This document shows, piece by piece, positions 54,128-64,000 of a stretch of DNA of 64,000 nucleotides. Both the position numbers and the translations under genes were made by a program. Below the pieces are notes generated by a model that saw nothing but the letters and a program-made list of their open reading frames with translations, was not told where the DNA came from and did not search any database. This stretch comes from Leptospira montravelensis (GTDB taxonomy: Bacteria > Spirochaetota > Leptospiria > Leptospirales > Leptospiraceae): the NCBI RefSeq assembly GCF_004770045.1, contig NZ_RQFO01000017.1:806001-870000 (forward strand). Reading direction: 5' to 3'. Within the stretch, counting starts at the first letter, position 1; every line of letters starts with the position of its first letter.

Positions 54128-55396
54128 TTAATCTCGGTAATCCATTACCAATCGAAATCCTGCTCGCCTATCTTCGGATAGGTTAGGAATCCCACCATAG
54201 GACCTAGCACTGGCAGTTGCATTTTTTGCTGAGTCTGCATAAGAACCACCACGAACCACTTTGTATATTTTCCCAAAAGAAAAGTTTTTAATATGATGCC
54301 CTGGATATAACTGGTAGTCACTGGATGTCCATTCGGGTGCATTCCCACACATTCCGATCGCACCATAAGGACTTGCTCCTTCTGTTGATAATTCCAAAAC
54401 CGATTGTGCTTTACCAATTTTTGATTCTCTAGTGTTACAATAAAGGGAATCATATTCATCTCCAAACGGATATTTGGTGGCAATGATTTGGTAACCTAAG
54501 GTTTCGTCTCTATTAGTAAATTCAATCACCCCTGGACCACGAGCCGCTTTTTCCCATTCCCATTCGGTGGGAATCCGTTTTCCTACCCAATTGGCATACC
54601 TCTCTACTTCTCGGTAAGTGAGATGAACAACAGGAAAGTCCCCTTCTCCTTCTGGATACTTTCCCCCAATCCAATGAGGAGGGTTTGGAGAATTTGTTTG
54701 TTTTGAAAAGTAAGCATATTCTGCATTAGTGACTTCATACTTATCAATATAAAAGGATGGGATTTCTTTTAGGTTGGAAGGTTTTGGTTCTAAAAAATAA
54801 GGATTAAAACTATCTGAGGAAGGATCTGTCCCTTGCCCGTATAAAAATAAACCTCTCGAAACTAAAACCATTTCCTTTCTATCTTTGGGATGAAAAACTG
54901 TTTTTCTGGGTGGAGTGAATCTTCCTTTAAAAAAAGCATCTGGCTCTGTAAAAAAATCTTCTTCGATATAACTGGAGATATAGGCATCTGTTGTGATCTC
55001 TTTCATTTTTGAGTTTAGATCCGGTTTGTAATCACCCACTAACACTACTTCGATGAATTGATTTTTTTTGTTGATATGTTTTTCTTCCCAAACAGTGTCT
55101 CGAACCACAAGAACCCCTTGTTTTAAGTCTGTCAGTTTTTGATACACAGGAAATTCTTTTGTTTCAGCAAATAATGATTTAATTTCAGCGAGTGAAAGCT
55201 TGGAAATACGTTGGTTACGATAAATCCGAACTTTAATCCATAATCTATTTTTATAAACGCCAACAACTTCGCCTTTCCAAAGTTGAACTTTCTTTTTAGT
55301 AGTGGCAAAGGGTGATTCTTCCGAAGTTTCCTCTTGCGAAACAAGGGGAGAAATTACAATTCCCCAAACGAATAGAATCATTAGTAGTTTTCTCAT
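54128..55396 (-). CDS. SUMF1/FGE-sulfatase-domain secreted protein
   Basis: 422 residues from the ATG at 55394-55396, which starts a signal peptide (MRKLLMILFVWGIVISPLVS); the frame is open 31 codons further. Residues ~20-190 are not recognised (beta-rich, charged). The C-terminal ~230 residues are a formylglycine-generating-enzyme fold: SFYIDKYEVTNAEYAYF, the WEWEKAARG block, GNAPEWTSSDY and VVRGGSYAD, GFRLVMD. The two active-site cysteines of true sulfatase activators are missing (RGGSYAD where Cys is expected), so it is more likely a binding or structural member. It is envelope-located. Divergent from the ACT gene by 94 nt. Confidence 0.85.
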   Translation of the reverse strand: MRKLLMILFVWGIVISPLVSQEETSEESPFATTKKKVQLWKGEVVGVYKNRLWIKVRIYRNQRISKLSLAEIKSLFAETKEFPVYQKLTDLKQGVLVVRDTVWEEKHINKKNQFIEVVLVGDYKPDLNSKMKEITTDAYISSYIEEDFFTEPDAFFKGRFTPPRKTVFHPKDRKEMVLVSRGLFLYGQGTDPSSDSFNPYFLEPKPSNLKEIPSFYIDKYEVTNAEYAYFSKQTNSPNPPHWIGGKYPEGEGDFPVVHLTYREVERYANWVGKRIPTEWEWEKAARGPGVIEFTNRDETLGYQIIATKYPFGDEYDSLYCNTRESKIGKAQSVLELSTEGASPYGAIGMCGNAPEWTSSDYQLYPGHHIKNFSFGKIYKVVRGGSYADSAKNATASARSYGGIPNLSEDRRAGFRLVMDYRD

Positions 55397-55490
55397 ACTG
55401 TCTTTTATCATCATCGGCGTATTTTGCCGAAACCTTTTGATTGAAATTTCCTGTGCATGTATACAATCTGTGGGAAAGGGAAATACCACA

Positions 55491-56102
55491 TTGATCGAGT
55501 TTCAGTACAAACGAGAGAAGGAAAATATCCTTATTTCCCTCAAAACCGATTCTACCCAAATCGGTACCTTCCACCGAATTGCTACCATCATTTATGCACT
55601 CAAAATGGACATACTTTCAGGGGAACTGGGCACAGTCATAGAACAAGGTCATGAGTTTACAATCGATTCGTTCATTTTACAAGCAGATGGCGGGGACACA
55701 ACTCAAGCTGCATTCAAACTGGGAATGATGATGGATTCCTTGTTTTCCAAAAATACTAAATTTGAAGAGATTTTGGAGAAATTACAAATCCAAGAACCAG
55801 CCGTTGCCACATTCTTTCGCGAAACACCAGAGTTTATTTTTAGCGATTTACCAGAAAGGAACGAAACTTGTTTGTATTTGGAAAGTAGTGCCGGTCGAGG
55901 TTTGTTGTATTATGTATCTCGCATTTTAATGCAAAACCAAATCAACATTCGTAGTGCCACTATTGAAACGGACTTTGAAACAGGCCGAGCCAAAGATAGT
56001 TTTTATTTAACGGACGCATCGGGGAAGATGTTTGCTTCTTCTGACCTTGCTGACAAAATCAGAAGAGAAATTCTAGCCCCGATCCAATCGAACTCTCGTT
56101 AG
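55491..56102 (+). CDS. Protein with two ACT domains (GlnD C-terminal-like)
   Basis: 203 residues from a TTG at 55491, which has aaaggg about 10 nt upstream; the frame is open a further 63 codons, but those lie inside and upstream of the divergent gene. Two ACT domains of the uridylyltransferase type are visible: GTFHRIATIIYALKMDILSG (~20-80) and AGRGLLYYVSRILMQNQINI (~125-185). No nucleotidyltransferase or HD domain is present. It probably binds an amino acid such as glutamine and regulates by contact. I cannot name the partner. Confidence 0.72.
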   Translation: MIEFQYKREKENILISLKTDSTQIGTFHRIATIIYALKMDILSGELGTVIEQGHEFTIDSFILQADGGDTTQAAFKLGMMMDSLFSKNTKFEEILEKLQIQEPAVATFFRETPEFIFSDLPERNETCLYLESSAGRGLLYYVSRILMQNQINIRSATIETDFETGRAKDSFYLTDASGKMFASSDLADKIRREILAPIQSNSR

Positions 56103-56105
56103 AGA

Positions 56106-56759
56106 TTAGTTTTTACAGAGAACTTTTAAAGAAGTAGCTTTGTCCACTTTCGGTGCTTTGCCGTTTGAAAAACGGTAAGCCAATCCAGACTTTTTGTCCA
56201 CTTCTGTTTTCGTCCAATATTTCTCTTCGCTAGATTTGATCTCTTTTGGAGCTGTTGCCGCAAATTTTACGAGATCATCTTTAGAAGGTACTACTCCACC
56301 TACTGATTTACAATAAGCAGCTGCTTCAGACCATTTTTTAGAGGCTACTTTATCCACGAGAAATCCAGCAGTAGATTCTTCCGCAGGTGCAGGAGTCTCT
56401 TCTACTTTTTTCTCAGGTTCTGCGGCGACTGGTTTGGTTTGTGCATCTGCAGGAACAGAAGCTGTAGCCACTGGAGCAGGCGCTTTTGTTTTAAAGTATT
56501 TCATGTATCCTAAATACCCTATGGCAAGAATTCCTGCCAAAACCAAAAATAGATACACTCCGTTTCCTGATTCTTTCGTTTGAGATGATCCCTCAGAATG
56601 CGATACTGGGGATTGAAGAGAAACTTGCGCAGACTCATCGTTTCCGAATAGAGAGGCACTTTCGTTTCTTGTAGATTGTTTCTTAACCGTATTTGTTTTC
56701 TTAGCCGCTTGTTTAACAGCCTTCTTCTTAGCGGCAGATGATGATTTTTTCGTTGCCAT
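56106..56759 (-). CDS. Single-pass membrane protein with Lys/Ala-rich N terminus and Lcl-like C-terminal domain
   Basis: 217 residues from the ATG at 56757-56759, which has aagga 8 nt upstream; the frame extends 15 codons further. Residues 1-~30 are Lys/Ala-rich and histone H1-like (AKKKAVKQAAKKTNTVKK); a Ser/Gln/Glu linker and one membrane helix (VYLFLVLAGILAIGYLGYM, ~55-73) follow, then a Pro/Ala/Glu-rich spacer. The last ~75 residues (WSEAAAYCKSVGGVVPSKDDL) resemble the Lcl/DUF1566 lectin-like domain. The basic end would be cytoplasmic and the Lcl-like part periplasmic. I do not know its role. Confidence 0.65.
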   Translation of the reverse strand: MATKKSSSAAKKKAVKQAAKKTNTVKKQSTRNESASLFGNDESAQVSLQSPVSHSEGSSQTKESGNGVYLFLVLAGILAIGYLGYMKYFKTKAPAPVATASVPADAQTKPVAAEPEKKVEETPAPAEESTAGFLVDKVASKKWSEAAAYCKSVGGVVPSKDDLVKFAATAPKEIKSSEEKYWTKTEVDKKSGLAYRFSNGKAPKVDKATSLKVLCKN

Positions 56760-56903
56760 AATGATAATCCTTATTGCCGAGACAATTCTAATTATAGTTA
56801 TCACATGAAATCAGAAAAAGCTGAAGAACTTCTTCTCAAATTTGTTTTTTTTTAAAATTTTTTTAAGTGTGTTTCCTTTTCTACTCCGAAATCGTGATCC
56901 TAA

Positions 56904-58187
56904 ATGAAAGAAGTTCGTATTGGTCTATTGGGTGCCGGAGTTGTCGGCACAAGCTTACTCCAACTCTTGGATAAAAACCGGGAAAAAATCCAACGTCATT
57001 ATGGAATCAACTTACAACTAACGACCATTGCCACCCGTAGCCCGGGAAAACTCCAAGGTAAAACGAACGTTCCAGTAACAACCGATGTACTATCTGTTAC
57101 AAATCGTTCGGATATCGATATGATTGTTGAATTGATAGGCGGAACTGACACGGCTTACCAAGCAGTTCGATCCGCTTTAGAACATGGCAAAACTGTCATC
57201 ACAGCCAATAAGGCCTTGTTATCCGAAAAAGGAAGAGAATTGTATCCAATCGCTGCAGAAACCGGTGCTGAGCTTGGTTATGAAGCTGCAGTGGCAGGTT
57301 CCATTCCCATCATCCGTACATTACGTGATGGACTCTCTTCCTGCGAATTTGAAGTCATTTGCGGAATCCTAAACGGAACCACAAATTTTATTTTAACCAA
57401 GATGGAACAAGAGGCCTGGGACTATTCGACGGCACTGAAAAAAGCACAAGACCTTGGATTTGCAGAAGCCGACCCAACCTTTGATGTAGAAGGGATTGAT
57501 GCGGGCCATAAAATTAGTTTGCTTGCAAGTCTCGCGTTCCGTGAGTACGTTTCGTTCGCTTCCCTTTCTGTAAAAGGAATTTCCGATTTACAATCTTTGG
57601 ACATCCAATCTGCACTTTCTCTTGGATATCGAATCAAACTTTTAGGGATCTCTAAACGAAGTTCGGCGGGAGTACTTACCAAAGTACATCCAACGCTTGT
57701 TCCTCTGGACCATCCATTGGCAAATGTCATGAACGAATCCAATGCTGTTTTTTATAAAACCAAAGAAGCAGATTCCGGAATGATCACAGGTAAAGGTGCC
57801 GGGGGAATGCCAACAGCAAGTGCGGTTCTCTCTGACATCATCTACTATGCTTCGAGACTGGGAAGTAAGGACATTGCGAAAGAAAATAATCTTTTTCCAG
57901 AAGCCAAAGCCTTTCCTGAGCCTGACAATTTGGTTCGTTATTACCTACGTTTTTCCACTGTGGACAAACCAGGAGTTCTTGCTGAAATTTCTCAGGTGCT
58001 TGGCCGTCATAATATTTCCATTGCATCCGTCCAACAGAAGGAGTCCACTTCGGAACCGGTGTCAGTGATTGTTGTCACTCACTCGGCGACAGAAGGGGAA
58101 TTTCAGAAATCTCTGCAGGAAATTGATACTATGTCGAACATCATCAAACAGAAAACTGTTGCCATCCGGCTTTTGGAAAACCTGTAA
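56904..58187 (+). CDS. hom: Homoserine dehydrogenase
   Basis: 427 residues, the monofunctional form. It reduces aspartate semialdehyde to homoserine for threonine and methionine synthesis. NAD(P) motif GLLGAGVVGTSLL, the ANKALLSEKG block, active-site region GILNGTTNFILTKM with a Lys/Asp pair in FAEADPTFDVEGIDAGHK, and a C-terminal ACT domain (VDKPGVLAEISQVLG) for feedback control. Cytoplasmic. It is followed after 5 nt by a STAS gene. No ribosome binding site is evident. Confidence 0.96.
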   Translation: MKEVRIGLLGAGVVGTSLLQLLDKNREKIQRHYGINLQLTTIATRSPGKLQGKTNVPVTTDVLSVTNRSDIDMIVELIGGTDTAYQAVRSALEHGKTVITANKALLSEKGRELYPIAAETGAELGYEAAVAGSIPIIRTLRDGLSSCEFEVICGILNGTTNFILTKMEQEAWDYSTALKKAQDLGFAEADPTFDVEGIDAGHKISLLASLAFREYVSFASLSVKGISDLQSLDIQSALSLGYRIKLLGISKRSSAGVLTKVHPTLVPLDHPLANVMNESNAVFYKTKEADSGMITGKGAGGMPTASAVLSDIIYYASRLGSKDIAKENNLFPEAKAFPEPDNLVRYYLRFSTVDKPGVLAEISQVLGRHNISIASVQQKESTSEPVSVIVVTHSATEGEFQKSLQEIDTMSNIIKQKTVAIRLLENL

Positions 58188-58192
58188 CTCGC

Positions 58193-58564
58193 ATGGCGGA
58201 TTTACAGTTTCCCTCCCTGGATCTCAAAACAGAATTCATCGAAATCAAAGGAGAGCGAGTGCTGGTTGTTTCCTTTGTGGGCCAGATCACCAATACCAAC
58301 GCATACGAAATCAACCGGAATATTTCCGTGATCTTTCGCGACTCTGTTTACAATATCATTTTGGAACTCACCAAGTTGGATTATATTAATAGCATTGGAG
58401 TGGCAACACTCATAGGTATTATCAAAACAGTTGAGAGCAATCAAGGTAAAATACTAATTGGGGGACTCAATCATTTTCTGGAAAACGTGATTCGGTTAAT
58501 GGATTTGCCACGAAAGGTGCAAATTTTTAATACCAAACAAGAAGCCATTACGAATTGGGAATAG
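58193..58564 (+). CDS. STAS-domain protein (anti-sigma factor antagonist-like)
   Basis: 123 residues, one STAS domain. The phospho-acceptor segment is [13 protein letters not shown]: Ser67 is kept but the preceding Asp of the usual DS motif is Asn66. It may still be phosphorylated by an RsbW-like kinase, or signal without phosphorylation. It is 5 nt after hom, so it is probably co-transcribed with an amino-acid gene, and its last 17 nt overlap hflX on the other strand. It is a second, divergent copy of the STAS type at 49264. Confidence 0.88.
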   Translation: MADLQFPSLDLKTEFIEIKGERVLVVSFVGQITNTNAYEINRNISVIFRDSVYNIILELTKLDYINSIGVATLIGIIKTVESNQGKILIGGLNHFLENVIRLMDLPRKVQIFNTKQEAITNWE

Positions 58565-60110
58565 AAACTAGATTAGGGTTCTGTTCCTTTTTTTTCCAAA
58601 GTTCTTCTTCAATTAAATCCAAAAGATGAGGCAAACCTTCGCGGGTGACAGCAGAAACAAGTAAGGCCTCATTCTTTTCGAAGGAAACACGTGTTTCCTC
58701 ATCCAACCCATCCGCCTTGTTAAAAACCACCATTCGAGGAATTTCGTTCAATTGAAGGGAATTGAGAATGGTATCTACGGCTTCCATTTGTTCCGCATAA
58801 TTTGCGTTTGTGGAATCGACTACATGGAGTAATAAATCCGCATCCCCTAATTCCTCAAGAGTTGCTTTAAAGGCCTGTGATAAATCTGGCGGAAGGTCGT
58901 GAATAAAACCTACTGTATCAGAAATGATAATTTCTCTTTCTTCAGGAAAACGAATCCTACGAGTTGTGGGATCTAAAGTTGCAAATAATTTGTCTTCGGC
59001 AATGACAGTAGAGTTTGTGAGGGCATTGAGTAAGGTTGACTTTCCGGCATTTGTATAACCAACAATTCCTACGATAGGGATTTCGTTTTTGGAACGAGCC
59101 TTACGGTTTAATTCTCTACGACGTTTGAGGTCTTTTAGTTCATTTTCCAAACGAGTGATTTTTTCTTCCACACGCCTGTTTCCAATTTCTAATTTGGTTT
59201 CTCCAGGCCCTCTACCACCAATACCACCCGTTAGGCGACTCATATTGTCGTCTAATTCCGAAAGGCGGTTTTTTAAGTATTTGAGTTGGGCAAGTTCCAC
59301 CTGGAGTTTTCCATCTCTTGATTTTGCATTTTTCGAAAAGATATCCAAAATGAGTTGGGTGCGATCGATGATTTTTAAATCACTGGCATCCGAGATTTTT
59401 TTTGCCTGCGAAGGAGTGAGTTCCAAATCAAAAATTAAATGTTCAATGTCTTTGTGAACCGAAGTTAAGATAATTTCTTGTAACTTACCTTTTCCTACAA
59501 CAGTTCTGGGATCAGGATCTCTTTTTTGAACATAAGTATCCACAACATGGATACCTGCTGTGCGGCAAAGTTCTTTGAGTTCTACCATCGAATGTTCCGG
59601 TGAACGTTTCATCTTCCTGACATCATAAACACCCACAAGGAAGGCTCTGTTTTCTTTTTGAGATTCTTTGAGGATGGATGTTTTTTTTGTGAATTCGGAT
59701 TCCAGTGCTTCCACTTGTTCCGAGTAACCATACTTCAATTGGCCTGGGTATTGTTTTGGCGAAAGGATCCAAGGTTCCTTTGCATCGGGATCGGGATTAA
59801 TAAAGGCAGAAAAAAAGAATTTGGGAATTCCATCGGCTCCCACACAAGCTGCCGTAATGGAATCAAAGCGGTTGAGGACAAGGTCCATCAAATCTTCTTG
59901 GTTTAACGGGTGTTCTTTGAGGTGTGTGTGAAAAAGGCGTAAACCCCTGAGCCGAGAATGTGCCACTCGATATCGGTCCAAATGGGGAATTTCTATGGAG
60001 TTGTCATTGCCAACAATCAAATGGGTGACATAACCTGTCCTTTCAATGAGAAGGCCGACTTGCCTGCGAATTTCGTTTGAAATCTCGCCAACGAGCCTTG
60101 CTAGCTCCAT
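58548..60110 (-). CDS. hflX: GTPase HflX (start probably further upstream)
   Basis: 520 residues from the first ATG. It rescues or splits stalled ribosomes. The N-terminal domain with [13 protein letters not shown], the glycine-rich linker [14 protein letters not shown], and the G1 [10 protein letters not shown]3 [10 protein letters not shown] and G4 NKAD motifs are intact. The same frame continues upstream for 34 codons with family-like sequence ([19 protein letters not shown]) up to 60212 without ATG, GTG or TTG. The most likely real start is an ATA at 60210-60212 (or ATT at 60201-60203). Its 3' end overlaps the STAS gene by 17 nt. Confidence 0.92.
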   Translation of the reverse strand: MELARLVGEISNEIRRQVGLLIERTGYVTHLIVGNDNSIEIPHLDRYRVAHSRLRGLRLFHTHLKEHPLNQEDLMDLVLNRFDSITAACVGADGIPKFFFSAFINPDPDAKEPWILSPKQYPGQLKYGYSEQVEALESEFTKKTSILKESQKENRAFLVGVYDVRKMKRSPEHSMVELKELCRTAGIHVVDTYVQKRDPDPRTVVGKGKLQEIILTSVHKDIEHLIFDLELTPSQAKKISDASDLKIIDRTQLILDIFSKNAKSRDGKLQVELAQLKYLKNRLSELDDNMSRLTGGIGGRGPGETKLEIGNRRVEEKITRLENELKDLKRRRELNRKARSKNEIPIVGIVGYTNAGKSTLLNALTNSTVIAEDKLFATLDPTTRRIRFPEEREIIISDTVGFIHDLPPDLSQAFKATLEELGDADLLLHVVDSTNANYAEQMEAVDTILNSLQLNEIPRMVVFNKADGLDEETRVSFEKNEALLVSAVTREGLPHLLDLIEEELWKKKEQNPNLVSIPNS

Positions 60111-60235
60111 AGAAATGATAGAATCCTCCCGAAGTCGTCTTTCTGAGAGAGATTTTAACTTTTTTAACTGGTTTGGCTTGAGACCAGCTAGATTGCCGCT
60201 AATTTTACTTATAGTACGTATCCGATATTCAAAGT

Positions 60236-62122
60236 ATGGAAATAGGCTATCAGATGTTTCAAAAGGGTCAAGACATAATTTGGAAGAGAAGTTTATGGGT
60301 GGTCCTTGTTCTGTTGATCAGTTGTTCCACTTCAAAACCATACCAATTAACAGACGTTTCACCAAAGTATAAAGAATACCAAGGATCGGATTTAGACCCG
60401 CATAAATCAAAATCTGTTACAATCCCTGTGACCAACAATCGTAAGTATGATGAGTTTATCCAGGAAGCGCATAAGGCCATTGCTTTACTTGAGTTTGGAG
60501 AAAATGTAGCCCTTCGTGCTGATAGCAAAAAGACGGTCGGCGAACCTGTAGATAAAGAAATGCAAGCCGCAGCTTATTTGGAAGAAGACCTACCTGTCGT
60601 AATAAGCAAGTTGCCAGGTCTCATCCAAACTAACCAAGATCTTATCGATAGTGTTCCCAATGATTTTGATGGCCCTGCCATTGGTCGTGTTAGTTATGAA
60701 TTGGGTAATATTCTTGATTCATTAAAACAAAATAGCCCCAAAGCAATTGGTATCCAAAACGCGATTCGACATTTACGTTCTGATTCAGGAAATTACAACC
60801 AAGGAAAAGATAACACTGAGAAAGAAAATAAACCAGTTGTGGAAGATCCTATCATTGTAACGAATGAAGTCGAAACTCCTAAAAAAATAATTCCAAACAA
60901 AGTAGAGAATCCATCTAAAATATCGATCAAACGACTCAATCGCAAAGCAAAAGTAACGGGTAAAGCTAAAGTAACCGATCAAATCAATGAGTCAGTTAAA
61001 AAGGAAGAAGAGGTTCTATCTGAAGAAGAAAAAAAGGACAGAGAGTATACAGATCAAATTCGTAAAGGGTTGGTTCAAGTATTCCAATGGGAATACTACC
61101 GAAAGCCAAAGAACTTAGAAAAGATTTTAACCACTCATCCTATCCCTCGTGTACGTGCAGCCGCTGCACTGGCTCTTGGTAGATTAAAAGCGGGTCGAGT
61201 TAGTTTAGAAAATGCCATCGATAAAGACGGATACCAAGTAAGACCTGCTGCTTACAAAGCTTTGTCCGATATTGGAGATAAACGTTCCCTTTCTTATTTT
61301 ATTGCGGGAACCAAGGCAGAAGATCCAGAAGTGATCGCAGTAAGTTACGAAGGTCTAGGAAAAACAAAAGATCCGGCAGGACGAGAAATGATCCTTACGA
61401 CAGGACTCTCTTCAGAATTTGTGGTTATTGTTTCAGGTGCCTTACGTGGTCTCGCCTATCACAAATTAGATGCTGATGTTGAAGTTTTTAGTAAGTTTTT
61501 AAAATCGAATGACCAAGACATTAAAGTGGCATCACTCGAAGCTCTTGCGATTCATGGAAGTAGGGAAAGTCTAAGAATTTTGGAAAAGTTTGTTTCAGAA
61601 GAACCAAATATGGCGTTACTTGCCATTGATGAAATCAGTAAAAACCCTTCTTTATCAGCAACCTTTGCTCTCATTCGATTGAATGAATCGCAGACTGATG
61701 AAAAAATAAATAAACGAATTGGTGAGTGTTTACTTCGTCGTAAGGCTTTTGGAAAGTATGCGATCATACTCATAGAAGATGATTACCTCCGCGCAGAACC
61801 AAACGAACGTTCAAGGCCTGTTTCTTATATCAAAAACAAAGAGATTGGCCTAATTCTATCTGAAACCAAAAAGGAATACGCTGTGCGGATCGGAGAAGAC
61901 ATTCTCACTGACAAATATATTCAAGTGAAAATGGAATCTACACTTCCGGGCGCGCGCGAAGCCTTTGTAACAGGTTGGGTTTTTTATCCAAAGTTAGATA
62001 TCATTGAGGTGAAACAACTAGGCAGTGATGGGAATTCTGGAAAGTATTCCAATTTGAAAAAAGGAAAACACAACAACCTCTTCAATCCAATAGAAGAAAT
62101 TAAAGTTCCTAAAAAGGATTAA
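60236..62122 (+). CDS. HEAT-repeat lipoprotein with SH3-like C terminus
   Basis: 628 residues. A signal sequence ends LLISC, so it is a lipoprotein (Cys30 from the first ATG; an ATG at 60254 with a better spaced agg site may be the real start). Residues ~35-270 are charged and low-complexity in part; ~285-500 hold HEAT/PBS-lyase-type repeats ([52 protein letters not shown]). The last ~90 residues look like a bacterial SH3-type domain ([19 protein letters not shown]). Such proteins are scaffolds that bind other envelope proteins. No enzymatic motif. It ends 14 nt inside the convergent receiver gene. Confidence 0.8.
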   Translation: MEIGYQMFQKGQDIIWKRSLWVVLVLLISCSTSKPYQLTDVSPKYKEYQGSDLDPHKSKSVTIPVTNNRKYDEFIQEAHKAIALLEFGENVALRADSKKTVGEPVDKEMQAAAYLEEDLPVVISKLPGLIQTNQDLIDSVPNDFDGPAIGRVSYELGNILDSLKQNSPKAIGIQNAIRHLRSDSGNYNQGKDNTEKENKPVVEDPIIVTNEVETPKKIIPNKVENPSKISIKRLNRKAKVTGKAKVTDQINESVKKEEEVLSEEEKKDREYTDQIRKGLVQVFQWEYYRKPKNLEKILTTHPIPRVRAAAALALGRLKAGRVSLENAIDKDGYQVRPAAYKALSDIGDKRSLSYFIAGTKAEDPEVIAVSYEGLGKTKDPAGREMILTTGLSSEFVVIVSGALRGLAYHKLDADVEVFSKFLKSNDQDIKVASLEALAIHGSRESLRILEKFVSEEPNMALLAIDEISKNPSLSATFALIRLNESQTDEKINKRIGECLLRRKAFGKYAIILIEDDYLRAEPNERSRPVSYIKNKEIGLILSETKKEYAVRIGEDILTDKYIQVKMESTLPGAREAFVTGWVFYPKLDIIEVKQLGSDGNSGKYSNLKKGKHNNLFNPIEEIKVPKKD

Positions 62123-62510
62123 ATTTTCCTTTGGAAAGGGCGGTCGAAACCCATTCTACCGTCCCTTGTTTTAGAGGAACTTTTGGAATCATCCAGTGAA
62201 GGCCGCAGAACCAAGGTAAAAACAAAGAAGAAAACGGCATCACACCAAAGACATCAAATCCTGTAGATGCTATCGCAAGAACACCCTTATAACCAGATTT
62301 GTAAATTTGACGCATCATCCAAAGTCCTGAAGTTTGAGTTTCCATTGTTACATCAGAAATAATCATATCATAGTTCGGATTTTTTGTAAAAAGGGTTAAA
62401 CCTTCCTTTGCATCGACAGCACGATCCGAGGGAATATTTTTGGAGTCAAAATACGATTTCAAATTATTCGCATAACGGTCATTATCGTCAACGATTAAAA
62501 CTCTTTTCAT
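62109..62510 (-). CDS. Single-domain response regulator
   Basis: 133 residues, receiver domain only: VDDND pocket at 8-12, Asp53 ([10 protein letters not shown]), Thr/Ser in IASTGFD and Lys109 in WMIPKVPL. The region after the fourth strand ([15 protein letters not shown]) is unusually hydrophobic for a receiver and may mediate binding. Its start overlaps the ABC transporter stop by 4 nt, so the two are co-transcribed. The kinase is not in view. Confidence 0.85.
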   Translation of the reverse strand: MKRVLIVDDNDRYANNLKSYFDSKNIPSDRAVDAKEGLTLFTKNPNYDMIISDVTMETQTSGLWMMRQIYKSGYKGVLAIASTGFDVFGVMPFSSLFLPWFCGLHWMIPKVPLKQGTVEWVSTALSKGKFNPF

Positions 62511-64000
62511 ATCTGAATCTCCGCTTCTGCAAATTGGCTGTCATATAATTTTTTATATATTCCGTTTTGGGCAAGTAACGAATCATGATCGCCCTTTTCT
62601 CTGATTTCGCCCTCTTCAATCACAACAATATTTTTTACTCGTCTTACTGTGGAAAGGCGGTGCGCAATGATAAAAGTAGTTCTATTTTTAAAGAGTCGTT
62701 CCAAAGCTCTGCTGACCAACCTTTCGGATTCGGCATCAAGAGCACTGGTTGCCTCATCTAAAATCAAAATTTCTGCATTTCGTAACAAAGCTCTGGCGAT
62801 GACAAGACGTTGTCTTTGGCCACCGCTCAGATCAAGTCCACGGACTCCAATGACGGTATCATAGCCGTTTTCCATATTAGTAATAAAATCATGTGCATTT
62901 GCTAATCGTGCTGCACGAATCACTTCTTTTCTGGTAGCAGCACCAGTCCCATAAGCAATGTTATCTGCAACCGTTCCGTGAAAGAGAAAAATTTCCTGAG
63001 TGACAATTCCAATTTTTTTACGAAGGGATTTTAGGGAATAGCTACGAATGTCCATTCCATCGATTAAAATTTTGCCGGCTGTTGGATCAAAAAAACGAGG
63101 AATCAAATCCATCATAGTTGATTTGCCTGAACCACTAGTTCCGACAAAAGCATAGGTTTCACCAAGTTTGATATCTAAGTTGATTCCTTTTAAAACTTCT
63201 TGGTTGGTACCTGGATAAGAAAAATGAATGTCGTTAAACTGAATCCCCTTCTCTATTTTTTCGAGAATGGTTTCATCTCCATGTTCCACTACCTCTGAAT
63301 CACGATCAATAATTTCAAAAATCCGTTTCCCGGCAGAATTGGCTTGGGTAATTTTTCCCACCATTTGTGAAAGTTGGGTAAGGGGACGAAGTAAAAATAA
63401 CAAAGTAAGAAGGAAGGCCATAAACTCACCTTGCGTAAACTTACCTGAATATATAAATTTGGCACCCATCGCAAAGTAACCAAGCACCACGATGGATGAA
63501 GTAAGTTCGACAAGACTTGGTGCCATTTGTAAATAGAATTGGCCTTTGAAAGTCCTTCGATACACTTTATAATTGATATTATCAAATTTTTTAAGGTCCT
63601 GTTTCTCTTGGCGAAACGTTCGGATGACCTTAATTCCTGAAATGAATTCCTGGATATGACTATTGAGGTCGGCGAGCTTTTCTTGGAACCTTGCAGTCGA
63701 TGAGGAAATTTTTCGTGTAAACAAAGTTACAGGCATTATGACGACAGGAATTGTGAGACAAGCAAGGAGTAATAATTCTGAATTCAAATAAATGAGGATC
63801 ATTAGATGTGTCAAAACGTAAAAGAAGTTTATGACCGCATCACGAAGGTTACTCGAAATCACTGCAGCTACGATCTCTGCATCATTGATAACCCGACTCA
63901 TAATTAGTCCGGTTTTTTCTTTATAAAAATAGGTAAGAGGTAATCTCTGAACTTTTTGAAATAACTCTTGTCGGATATCTCTGACTGCTTTGTAACCGGC
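62507..64000 (-). CDS. ABC transporter, fused permease and ATPase (MsbA-like; cut by right edge)
   Basis: 498 codons are visible and the frame runs on to the edge. The C-terminal half is a full ATPase: Walker [11 protein letters not shown]-loop TQEIFLF, signature [16 protein letters not shown], Walker [13 protein letters not shown] and the switch His in IIAHRLST. The visible permease part has about four membrane helices and begins within a coupling-helix region ([18 protein letters not shown]). This is the exporter half-transporter type of MsbA/lipid or drug exporters, working as a homodimer; the substrate is not determinable. It is translationally coupled to the receiver gene that follows. 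Confidence 0.92.
   Translation of the reverse strand, partial: AGYKAVRDIRQELFQKVQRLPLTYFYKEKTGLIMSRVINDAEIVAAVISSNLRDAVINFFYVLTHLMILIYLNSELLLLACLTIPVVIMPVTLFTRKISSSTARFQEKLADLNSHIQEFISGIKVIRTFRQEKQDLKKFDNINYKVYRRTFKGQFYLQMAPSLVELTSSIVVLGYFAMGAKFIYSGKFTQGEFMAFLLTLLFLLRPLTQLSQMVGKITQANSAGKRIFEIIDRDSEVVEHGDETILEKIEKGIQFNDIHFSYPGTNQEVLKGINLDIKLGETYAFVGTSGSGKSTMMDLIPRFFDPTAGKILIDGMDIRSYSLKSLRKKIGIVTQEIFLFHGTVADNIAYGTGAATRKEVIRAARLANAHDFITNMENGYDTVIGVRGLDLSGGQRQRLVIARALLRNAEILILDEATSALDAESERLVSRALERLFKNRTTFIIAHRLSTVRRVKNIVVIEEGEIREKGDHDSLLAQNGIYKKLYDSQFAEAEIQI

Noticed and set aside
60268..60528. Minus-strand 86-codon frame antisense to the HEAT-repeat gene, upstream of hflX
   Set aside because: It ends at a TGA out of frame with hflX, so it is not the missing HflX N terminus, and it has no features of its own.

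Overview
The window looks like chromosome of a spirochaete of the genus Leptospira, probably an environmental (saprophytic-type) strain. The AT-rich, densely packed coding sequence, relaxed spirochaetal lipoboxes (LGNC, IFNC, TIHC, LISC), many PAS-kinase/receiver/STAS proteins and several chemoreceptors fit that genus. This is pattern recognition, not a database match. I saw no rRNA, tRNA, CRISPR array, insertion sequence or phage gene.

Layout. 1-3322: the start of a membrane chemoreceptor cut by the left edge, a DUF3052 protein and a Cache-type chemoreceptor. 3323-5985: a GC-rich structured intergenic element, a Pho-box-like heptamer array, a porin and a small lipoprotein, closed by a terminator. 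6186-11013 (+): BASS transporter, NAD epimerase, haem c/beta-propeller protein and MFS transporter. 11015-22496 (-): one tightly packed ten-gene operon, in transcription order Tat-signal small subunit, GMC oxidoreductase, BASS transporter, acyl-CoA dehydrogenase, extended SDR, classical SDR, acyl-CoA synthetase, crotonase, chemoreceptor, DUF2804 lipoprotein. A perfect 16-bp palindrome matching the FadR (TetR-family) operator type lies before it, and a TetR gene (22666, +) is divergent. 23255-34109: an EAL protein, RluA-type pseudouridine synthase, HAD phosphatase, kinase/response-regulator pair, pyrD, an rRNA uracil methyltransferase, and a second Tat small subunit/GMC pair behind a nitrilase-like lipoprotein. 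34191-64000: mostly core genes (argG, coaD, ndk, polyprenyl synthase, tlyA-like, pgi, galK, mtnP, hom, hflX) mixed with signalling genes, an AmgK/MurU-like cell-wall recycling pair, and an ABC exporter cut by the right edge.

The most interesting unit is 6186-23244. I read it as a regulated uptake-and-oxidation system for a hydrophobic compound (fatty, sterol-like or isoprenoid): two BASS carriers, two SDR-type epimerases, a Tat-exported GMC dehydrogenase module, CoA activation, its own chemoreceptor, and a TetR regulator with a fatty-acid-type operator. The acyl-CoA dehydrogenase and the crotonase in it both appear to lack the canonical catalytic glutamates, so this is not ordinary beta-oxidation. 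The substrate is inference. Other points worth checking are a Pho-box-like array before the porin, an HflX coding frame that continues upstream of its first ATG without a canonical start, a hairpin that covers the ndk ribosome binding site, and a terminator directly before the polyprenyl synthase start.
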